In this document: positions 35,870 through 44,700 of the stretch, piece after piece
Layout of the letters: the number at the start of each line of letters is the position of its first letter
Position numbering within the stretch: the first letter of the stretch is position 1
Origin: Yeosuana marina
GTDB lineage: Bacteria; Bacteroidota; Bacteroidia; Flavobacteriales; Flavobacteriaceae
Direction: 5' to 3'
Assembly: GCF_011762485.1 (NCBI RefSeq)
Contig: NZ_JAAKGI010000015.1
Coordinates: forward strand, 1-47,431
Length of the DNA stretch: 47,431 nt
The notes under the pieces: model-generated
The model's input: only the letters and a program-made list of their open reading frames with translations
Databases searched by the model: none
Told to the model about the DNA's origin: nothing
Program-made: the position numbers and the translations under genes

Positions 35870-38464
35870 ATGAAGAAATATCTATTATACATCGTTTTAT
35901 TTTTTTGTGCTACACAACAGTTCTATTCTCAATCTCAAGAGGATGGAGTTGTTTCGTTTGCATTACCTGTTAGAAATTCTTTAAAGTTTAATAGATATAT
36001 AATGAATCCTACATTTAGTTTTGTTAGAGAACAAAATAAGTATGTAAGTATTTATAATAAAAGACAATGGGTTCAATTTGATAATGCTCCACAAACTTAT
36101 TTGTTGAGTTACGGCGGTAGGTTTAGTGAAAACTCTGGTATTGGTGTTGGCTTGTTTCAACAGGATTATGGAGTACTTACAACCTTTGGAGGTGTGTTAA
36201 ATTACGCTTATAATGTTGCTATTAACAGAGAAAGCAATTTAACATTTGGTATGAATCTTGGGTTTTATAAAAGTGGTATCAATAATGGAAAGGTTGTAAC
36301 AAACTTTCCAGATCCGTCATTAGATAATATTCCTTCAAATTCATTGTTAACCATAAATCCTGGAATAAACTATGGAACAGCTTTTCTCGATTTTGGTTTG
36401 TCAATAAACAATTTAGCATTATATAACTTAAAAACCTCAAAAATGGTTGAAGATGATCCTGAACGAAGTATTCAGGCGCATCTTATGTATACAGGTTATT
36501 TATTGGCTAGAGGTGGTTTCTTTGAAGAAGCTAAATTTTCTGGTTTAGTGAGGTCTGAGTTTAAAAAGGATCAAACAGTTGTTTCAGGAATAGCGATGCT
36601 TAGTATTCCAAAAGGACTTTGGGCTCAGGCAGGTTATAATAGTCTTTACGGGCTTTCAGGAGGAATAGGTTTTAATCTTACCTCCCAAATTGCTATGGAG
36701 TATAATTATGAAAAGGCCATGGGTGATTTGACAACTTTCGGAAGTTCTCATGAAATTACGTTGGCATATAGGTTTAAAAACAATGAACGATATATATATG
36801 GTGATGATGATGAGCAAGGTGCACTTATTACACCTATTAAAAAGTCTAGACCAGTTAAAACAAAACCAAAAACGGTTACTAAACCTAAAATTGATAAAAA
36901 AGCTAAGTTAGCAGCGGAAGAGAAAGCTAAAGCAGAGGCCGCAGCTAAAGCTAAGTTAGCAGCGGAAGAGAAAGCTAAAGCAGATGACGCAGCTAAAGCT
37001 AAGTTAGCAGCGGAAGAGAAAGCTAAAGCAGATGCCGCAGCTAAAGCTAAGTTGGCAGCCGAAGAAAAAGCAAAAGCAGATGCCGCAGCCAAAGCTAAGT
37101 TAGCAGCCGAAGAGAAAGCAAAAGCAGATGCCGCAGCCAAAGCTAAGTTAGCAGCCGAAGAGAAAGCAAAAGCAGACGCGGCAGCTAAAGCTAAGTTGGC
37201 CGCAGCCAAAGCTAAGTTAGCAGCTGAAGCGAAAGATAAAGCAGATGCAGAAGCCAAAGCAAAAGCAGCAGCAGAAGCCAAAGCTAAAGCAGAGGCACAG
37301 GCTAAAACAAATGTTAATGAATTAGCAGAACTAGCTAAAGCCAAAGCAGCAGCAGAAGCCAAAGCTAAGTTAGAGGCTCAAGCCAAAGCTAAATTAGCAT
37401 TAGAAGCAGCCAAAGCAAAAGCAAACGCCGAAGCCAAAGCTAAAGCAGAGGCCACAGCCAAAGCAAAAGCAGCAGAAGAGAGAGCTAAATTAGCAGCAGA
37501 GGCTAAAGCTAAAGCTAAAGCAGATGCCGCAGCAAAAGCTAAATTAGCAGAGGCAAAAGCTAAAGCAGAAGCAGATGCTAAAGCCAAAGAAAAAGTAGTA
37601 ACTCAACCAGCTAACGATAGTAATAAACCTGTAGACGAATTGGCTAGATTTACTAATGAAACCAAGAAAGCTCAGGAAGATTTATTAACAAAATTAAGTG
37701 AGAAGATAGCAAGTAAAGAGCAAGATCTTAAAGATTTAAAAGAAGAAAATGATTTAGGTGATAAAGGTATTTTCAAACAACCTAAACCTTTTAAAAGTGT
37801 AACAGCAGAGAATAAAGCTTTAGAATCTTTGAAGTCAGAAATTGACAATGTTATTAAGAAGCAAGATGATAAAATAAATGAGTTAAACAGATTGTATAAA
37901 GAATCTAACAAAAAAGATTCTACAAGTATGTATTATCAAAAAACAATTAATGAATTAAAATCTCTTCAAACACAAACTATAAAAACCAAAGAAAATTTGG
38001 TGTCGAAATTAGAGGAAATTAAAATAGCTACAGAAATAGAGAGAAAACGTAGAATTAAACGAGCAACCTATGATAATGAAGAGGACAGGTATGAAAAAGA
38101 TAGAGCAAGGTTAAATCAAATAAAAGCAAATACCTCAGTAAGCTCGGTACCATTAAAGACAGAAGATTTTGATTTTGGTGAAGAGCAAAGTAACATACAA
38201 ATTATTAAAGATGTTAAAAATGTTGAGAGTGGTTATTATTTAGTGATTGCCGTTCATAGCAGCGTAGCTAAAAGAGATGACTTCTTAACAAAAGCAGTTG
38301 AAGCTGGGCAATCTAATATTAACTTCTTCTATGATGTTAATTCAAGTAAATACTTTATTTACTATGAAAAGTTTAATGATTTAGCAGCAGCAAACAATGC
38401 TTTAAAAGAAAAAGGAAGTAAACCATACAATAGCAAAATGTCTATTGTGAAAATTGAAAATTAA
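35870..38464 (+). CDS. sprD: Gliding protein SprD-like: PorP/SprF domain plus long Ala/Lys/Glu repeat
   Basis: An 864-residue protein. It has a signal peptide (MKKYLLYIVLFFCATQQFYS). Residues ~20-320 are a PorP/SprF-family outer-membrane beta domain (VRNSLKFNRYIMNPTFSFV, GGRFSENSGIGVGLFQQDYG, EITLAYRFKNNERY). Residues ~345-585 are a highly charged Ala/Lys/Glu helix with six near-identical 16-residue units (AKLAAEEKAKADAAAK) and then degenerate copies: a TolA-like periplasmic rod. A second coiled coil spans ~600-740. The end (~775-864; SGYYLVIAVHSS, SSKYFIYYEKFNDLAAANNA) resembles a SPOR peptidoglycan-binding domain. The combination would tie an outer-membrane barrel to the cell wall. It is 1 base after sprC. 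The symbol follows the F. johnsoniae operon order. Confidence 0.8.
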   Translation: MKKYLLYIVLFFCATQQFYSQSQEDGVVSFALPVRNSLKFNRYIMNPTFSFVREQNKYVSIYNKRQWVQFDNAPQTYLLSYGGRFSENSGIGVGLFQQDYGVLTTFGGVLNYAYNVAINRESNLTFGMNLGFYKSGINNGKVVTNFPDPSLDNIPSNSLLTINPGINYGTAFLDFGLSINNLALYNLKTSKMVEDDPERSIQAHLMYTGYLLARGGFFEEAKFSGLVRSEFKKDQTVVSGIAMLSIPKGLWAQAGYNSLYGLSGGIGFNLTSQIAMEYNYEKAMGDLTTFGSSHEITLAYRFKNNERYIYGDDDEQGALITPIKKSRPVKTKPKTVTKPKIDKKAKLAAEEKAKAEAAAKAKLAAEEKAKADDAAKAKLAAEEKAKADAAAKAKLAAEEKAKADAAAKAKLAAEEKAKADAAAKAKLAAEEKAKADAAAKAKLAAAKAKLAAEAKDKADAEAKAKAAAEAKAKAEAQAKTNVNELAELAKAKAAAEAKAKLEAQAKAKLALEAAKAKANAEAKAKAEATAKAKAAEERAKLAAEAKAKAKADAAAKAKLAEAKAKAEADAKAKEKVVTQPANDSNKPVDELARFTNETKKAQEDLLTKLSEKIASKEQDLKDLKEENDLGDKGIFKQPKPFKSVTAENKALESLKSEIDNVIKKQDDKINELNRLYKESNKKDSTSMYYQKTINELKSLQTQTIKTKENLVSKLEEIKIATEIERKRRIKRATYDNEEDRYEKDRARLNQIKANTSVSSVPLKTEDFDFGEEQSNIQIIKDVKNVESGYYLVIAVHSSVAKRDDFLTKAVEAGQSNINFFYDVNSSKYFIYYEKFNDLAAANNALKEKGSKPYNSKMSIVKIEN
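36902..37189 (+). repeat. 48-base tandem repeat inside sprD (six copies)
   Basis: Six near-identical in-frame 48-base units encode AKLAAEEKAKADAAAK, followed to about 37600 by degenerate Ala/Lys units. Each unit keeps the frame, so copy number can vary by slippage without breaking the gene. High identity at DNA level also leads to open antisense frames, which are artefacts. Confidence 0.92.
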
Positions 38465-38473
38465 GAACTCATT

Positions 38474-38517
38474 AAAGCTTATTTTGTAATATAATTCTTC
38501 TAAACAAAATAAGCTTT
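38474..38517 (+). terminator. Strong hairpin between sprD and sprB
   Basis: A perfect 14-bp stem (AAAGCTTATTTTGT with ACAAAATAAGCTTT) and 16-base loop begins 10 bases after the sprD stop. Few Ts follow, so it may be a partial terminator or an RNA stabiliser. The remaining 232 bases to the sprB start hold no gene; they are AT-rich and could carry a second promoter. Confidence 0.65.
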
Positions 38518-38749
38518 TACCGTTTAAATGCATAAAAATTGGATTAAGTGCATATTTTTTTGATTTTTGTTCTTTTTATTAGAAAAATTTTACGATATTT
38601 ATCTCGTTAAAATACATTTTAATTCAGATTAAAAATTTTAGTAGTAGTATAAAGCCTACATTAGCTGATTTTAGATGTATAGTAACAACAAGTAATGTTT
38701 CTTTTTGATTTGCTTAAAAGGAGATAAAGAAATACTAAAATTAGCTATA

Positions 38750-41700
38750 ATGGAAAAAATTACTTTTTTGGATTTACTACTTTCTGGACTCTTTTTTTTA
38801 GAAAATTTTGCTAAAAAAATAATATCCGTTTTCACTACGATTACAAAAAAAGCAGGTGGTTTAGTAGTTTCAGATACTTTTGGTTGGAGTAATTTATTAC
38901 GACTAAAAAAAGGAACTTACCAATTGGTGTTTTGTTTAGCTTTATTGAGCAGTGCAACAGCTTTTTCTCAACTTGCTGTACCATTTACTCCAAGATTACC
39001 AGGTGGTAGTGTTAAAGTAAAAGGGGATATTGTTTTAATAGGTAATAGTATAATTACTGGTAAAAGTGTTTCGTTACCATATAATGGAACAACCAATAAT
39101 AATAATCTTGAAGGCGAATATATAAATGTTGCCAGTGGAGGTGATCCGTCAATTTTTAGTTCAAGTACAGCAGATTTAAATATCAATAATTCCTGTAAAA
39201 GTATTTTATATGCCGGGTTATATTGGGCGTCTATTTATCCTTTAGAAGTCGCTACCAATAAAAATCAACAATTTGTAGGGACGCCTAGATTAAATGACTG
39301 GAATCAAGTAAAATTTAAACTACCTACAGGGGGTTTTATTGATTTGGTAGCAGATAATAACCCAGATCCGGTTGGAGAAGAAGATGATATTATTTTTGAT
39401 GGTTATGACCCTGTAAATATTAATAACTCTTTTAAAGATTCACCCATCATTTGTTATAAAAATGTAACTAGTTTATTACAAGGGTTAGCAGATGCCGATG
39501 GAACTTATACGCTTGCCAATTTAAGAGCTACTAGAGGTTGGAGAACTGGTGGATGTGCTGCGGGTTGGACACTTGTTGTTATCTATGAAAGTCCTACAAT
39601 GCCAAGTAAATTTATATCAACTTTTGATGGATATGCAGGTGTTCAAGGAAGTACTTCTCTGGAAATTCCAGTTGCTGGTTTTCAAACTTTACCAGCGCCT
39701 TCTCCTGTTATTGCCAAAATCGGGGTGTCTGCTTTAGAAGGAGATTGGGGAATTAAAGGAGATTCATATAGTTTTAAAGCAAGTACATCTGGATCATATA
39801 CATTTATAAGTGATGGACTAAATCCTTGGAATAATTTTTTTAATTCCAGATTAACTAATGAAGGTGCTTGGTTAAACAATAGGAATCCAAATGGTACTAA
39901 TGCTCTTGGTTTTGATATTAAGAGTGTAAGAATACCAAATGGAGGTAATAGTGTTCTGCCTAATGGATCTACTGCGGGAGATTTAAAATTAACGACTAGT
40001 GGAGATGGTTATGGAGCTTTTGTAACGTCTTTTGCTGTAGATATTATTGAACCAAAAATTTTATTAACTAAAATTGTTGAAGATAAGTTTGGAAATGAGA
40101 TTGGAGGCGCCAATGTTACACTTGGTGATGAATTAAATTATGTAATTGGTTTTCAAAATATAGGGAATGACGATGCCACTAAGCTCACCATTAGAGATGT
40201 TCTTCCTATAAACGTTCTTTTTAATTACCCTTCAGATTTGGACATATTACCACCGGGTGTATCTGTTAAAAGTTACGATCCGATAACGAGAGAAATTGTT
40301 TTCGAAGTTGAGGATTGGGTTGTGACAGAAGGCGATCCTTCACCAGAAGAAATTCGTTTTAAAGTACAAGTAGTGCCTTCTTGTAATATGTTGAGCGATG
40401 CCTGTTCTAATAGTATAGATAACCAGGCTTATGCAACCTATGAAGGTGTTTTTAATCCTAATTTTACTATTTCTGACGATCCAAGTATTAATAGTAATGC
40501 AGGCTGTATACTAACACCAAAAGCCACTAATTTTTTAGTTGGGGTAGATGATTGTTTATTTACACAAACAGAAACGCTTTGTGGAGACAGTGTAGTATTA
40601 ACAGCGGCTAACGGATATAGCTCATATTCATGGTCTACAGATCCATCAGGATCTCCAGTTATTGGAACAACTCAATCAATAACGGTAAATAACACAGGAA
40701 CGTATTATGTTCATAATACAGCAGTTGCACCATGTTTGTCTATTAATCAAGAGATTACTGTAATACCTTTCGGAAATACAATCACGAACCCTGTAGCACC
40801 ATTTGCTGATGAGGTTGTTACGTGTCCAAATGATGGGAAATTATTACCCAATATATTTTTATGTGGTGCTAATGCCGAAAGAGTTATTCAAACGGGTATT
40901 TCTGATACCTCATCTATAATTTGGGAAAAGCTAGATGAAGGTAGTTGTACTGCAGTTGTAAATACTGATTGTGCTAATGAAAGTTCAACTTGTACATGGA
41001 CACAAGTAGGCACTGGACCTGACTTTACAGCTAATACTTCTGGACAATATCGTATTACGTTAAATTATACAGGAGGCTGTTTTAATAGATATTACTTTAA
41101 CGTCTATCAGAACTTATTAAATCCAACAGTTACCACCAAAGATATTATATGTACTACGCCTGGAGAGATAACTGTAGGAGGTGTTCCAGGTGGTTATGAA
41201 TACAGTCTTGATAATATAACATACCAAGCGAGCAATGTTTTTCCAATTACATCTCAAAACAGTTATACGGTATATATTAAACAAGTAGGAGTAACTTCTA
41301 ACCCTTGTATTTTTACTGTACCCGATATTCAAATCCGTGAAAGAAATTTTACAGTGTCAACTGTTATAACACAACCTTATTGTAACGGAGATTTAGGTTC
41401 TGTAAAAATAGCCGCTAATGATGTTAGACCACAATATTCTTATGCTATTTATAGTGGGGGAACCTTGGTGAATAGTGCTGGTCCAATAGTTGAAAAGGAT
41501 TATGAGTTTAAAAACTTAAATCCTGGAATATATACAATAGAAGTAACTACCGAAGATGGATGTTTTTATAGCGGAGATATAGAAATCATTAATCCACCCT
41601 TATTAACAGCAACAGCTTCTATTACTAAACCTTTAACCTGTACGGATGGTGAGATTACAATAAACCCAGTAGGAGGTACACCACCATATAATTATATTAT

Positions 41701-44700
41701 AAATGGAGGCTCTATTGAAACAGACCCAGTAATTGTTGTTACGACACCTGGAGTTTATAATATTATTGTATATGATGCCAATAATTGTCTTGCAACGACA
41801 TCCATAACGATAGATGATAATCCGGCACCAGTTTATACTATCAGTACAACAGATATTTTATGTTATAATGATAACTCTGGAGATATTCAGTTTAATGTTA
41901 CCAATGCTAACGGATATACTTTAGAATACAGTATTGATAATGGGATTACTTACGTTTCTAATCCTGTTTTTTCAAATCTTTCTCCAGGGAATTATCAGGC
42001 AATAATAAAATATACTCTTGGAGCATCAGAATGTTTTACAATTCCAGAAAACATTACCATAAACCAACCAGATGAGGCACTAACAGCTTCGGCAGGTGTA
42101 TCAGAATTAGCAGGATGCGGCCCTTCAGGTGAAGGAAAAGTACGTATTACTAACCCTCAAGGTGGTACACCACCGTATGAATATAGTTTTGATAACCAAG
42201 CTACTTGGGTAACCACAAATGAATCGTATGTGTTACCAGGAACTTATACGTTGTATATACGAGATGCTAATGGTTGTATTTATGCTATGCCATCTATTAC
42301 TTTAGACCCAGAACCAGTAGCACCAACTATCAATGTTTCAGATCCTGATTTTAATTGTGATGGAACAGCCGGTGCCACAGTAACAGTAACCAACCCTGGA
42401 AGTAGCTCTTTTAATTATAATTATTTATTAGATGGTGTGCCAAATCCCAATACCGCTGATCCTAAAACATTTTTAGATGTTTCAGATGGTTCTCATTTAA
42501 TAACCGTTGAGTATATATTGCAAAGTGTAACAACCTATAGTAATTTATTGAAGGAAGACTTTGGAAGTGGATCACCAACTACAAGTTCTGGTATTGCAAG
42601 TGCCTATTGTTTTAATGACCAGCGTGTAAATCCGCCATATAACTGCGGTACGCGTTCAGTGGAAGATAATCAATATTCTGTTGCTAGTTTCTTTTGGAGG
42701 TCAGACGATCCTTCTGCTAACAATACAGGAGCTTGGTATCATTTTAAGGACCATACGACCAATGGAGTTGACCCTAATGGCAGATATTTGTTAGTGAATA
42801 TTGGATCGGCAGCTGGACCATACGGTATTTTATATAGTAAGCCTATCTCTGATGTTATTCCTAATCAAGATATAAAAGTTGAATTATACTTAGGTAATTT
42901 AATACGAGCTGCACGAAGTGGGGCAAAACCAGATTTTATTATACAATTAGTAGATAACACAGGCGCAGTAATCGCTGAGCAAAATACTGGACAAATTCAA
43001 AATAACGAGATTTGGAATTTAAAATCCTTATCTCTAAACCCAGGTAATAATACTGATTTAACATTTGTTATTCGCTCAGGAAGTATTCTTTATAATGGTA
43101 ACGACGCTGTTATTGATGATATTAGTGTATATCAACTGCCAAAAAGTTGTGTCACACAGGTGGACTTCCCATTTATTGTTGATTCTGGAAAAGCCTTTGC
43201 TTCTAGTACAACAGGATCTACAAATGTTACTTGTAACGGAAGTGCAGATGGAACTATTACAATAGCAGCACAAAATTTTGATCCCGCTAGTGGATTTGAA
43301 TATTCAATTGATAATGGTATCACTTGGACTACACAAATGACCTCGCCATATACTATTACAGGATTGGCTGCAGGTAATTATGATCTTATGGTGCGCTATG
43401 AGACCTGTAGTTTTACGTTTTCTCAAACTATTACGGCACCAGCACCTTTAGGAGTTAGTGTTTCTGGAACACCAGTAACATGTCTTGGAGGTTCTACGGT
43501 AACGGCGATAGCAACTGGAGGAACAACTGCTTATTCATACCAATTATTAGATACAGCAACATCAGCATTAGTATCTAATTTTCCTAGCAATGGTATTTTA
43601 ACAAATGTGCCAGCAGGAGATTACACGGTAAGAGTCACTGATGCCAACGGATGTACTGCAACAGATACAATTAATCTTGTAGATTCAGCACCTCCAACAG
43701 CTTCAATAGCCATGACATCAGACTATTGTTACGATCCTGTAAATGGAGCAACTCTTGAAGTAATAGCTTCAGGAGGGGTTACACCTTATGAATATAGTAT
43801 TAATGGAGGTTCTTTTGGGTCTAGCAATATTTTTAGTAGCCTAACACCAGGAAGTTATGATATTATTGTAAGAGATGCTTATGGTTGTACCGTTGCATTG
43901 CCAACAGAAACAATAGCACCACAAGTAACTGTAAATACAACGCTAACAAAAGAATTAGATTGTTCAGCAACACCAGATGCAACAATCACAGGAACTATCA
44001 CAGGCGGATATGCACCGTTTTCATACGCGGTATCAACAGATGGAGGAGTCACTTACGGTTCTTTAGTGTCAACAGGTTCACCATTTGTTTATACAGCAGC
44101 ATCAAGTGGAAATTATCAATTCCAAATAACAGATGCAAGAGGATGTCAATCTGTATCAAATGTAATTACAATATCCCCCATAACCAATCCAGTAGTAACA
44201 GGAATAGCAACGAACGTTAGTTGTAATGGGGCATCAGATGGAAGCGTACAATTAGTAGGATCAGGTGGATCAGGTGGTTATACATATAGCGATGATGGAA
44301 TAACTTTTACAGGAACCTCATTATTTACAGGATTATCAGCTTCAGGATCACCGTATACATTTTATGTACAAGATAGTAAAAACTGTACATCAAGTGTATC
44401 AGTAACCATAACCGAACCAACAGCATTGGTAGCTTCAGCAACTGCAACAGATTTGAGTTGTAGTGCTACTAATACTAATCAATCAGCAGAAATAACTATA
44501 GCAGTTCCAACTACAGGAACAGCACCTTATCAATATAGTTTTGATGGAGGCGCAAACTTTAGTTCAGCGAATACCTTAACAGTAAATGATACTGGAATTG
44601 ATCAGACATTTTCTTATGTAGTAAGAGATGCTAATGGCTGTACAACAGCCCCTCAAAATATAACGATAGTAGCTTTAGACCCACCAACAGATTTAACATT

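Noticed and set aside
36902..37189. Possible CRISPR array because of regular 48-base repeats
   Set aside because: Units abut with no unique spacers, stay in frame and encode a coiled coil.
36748..37587. Minus-strand frames of 204 and 69 codons, Ala/Leu/Ser-rich
   Set aside because: They are the reverse reading of the Ala/Lys repeat of sprD; periodic DNA keeps all frames open.
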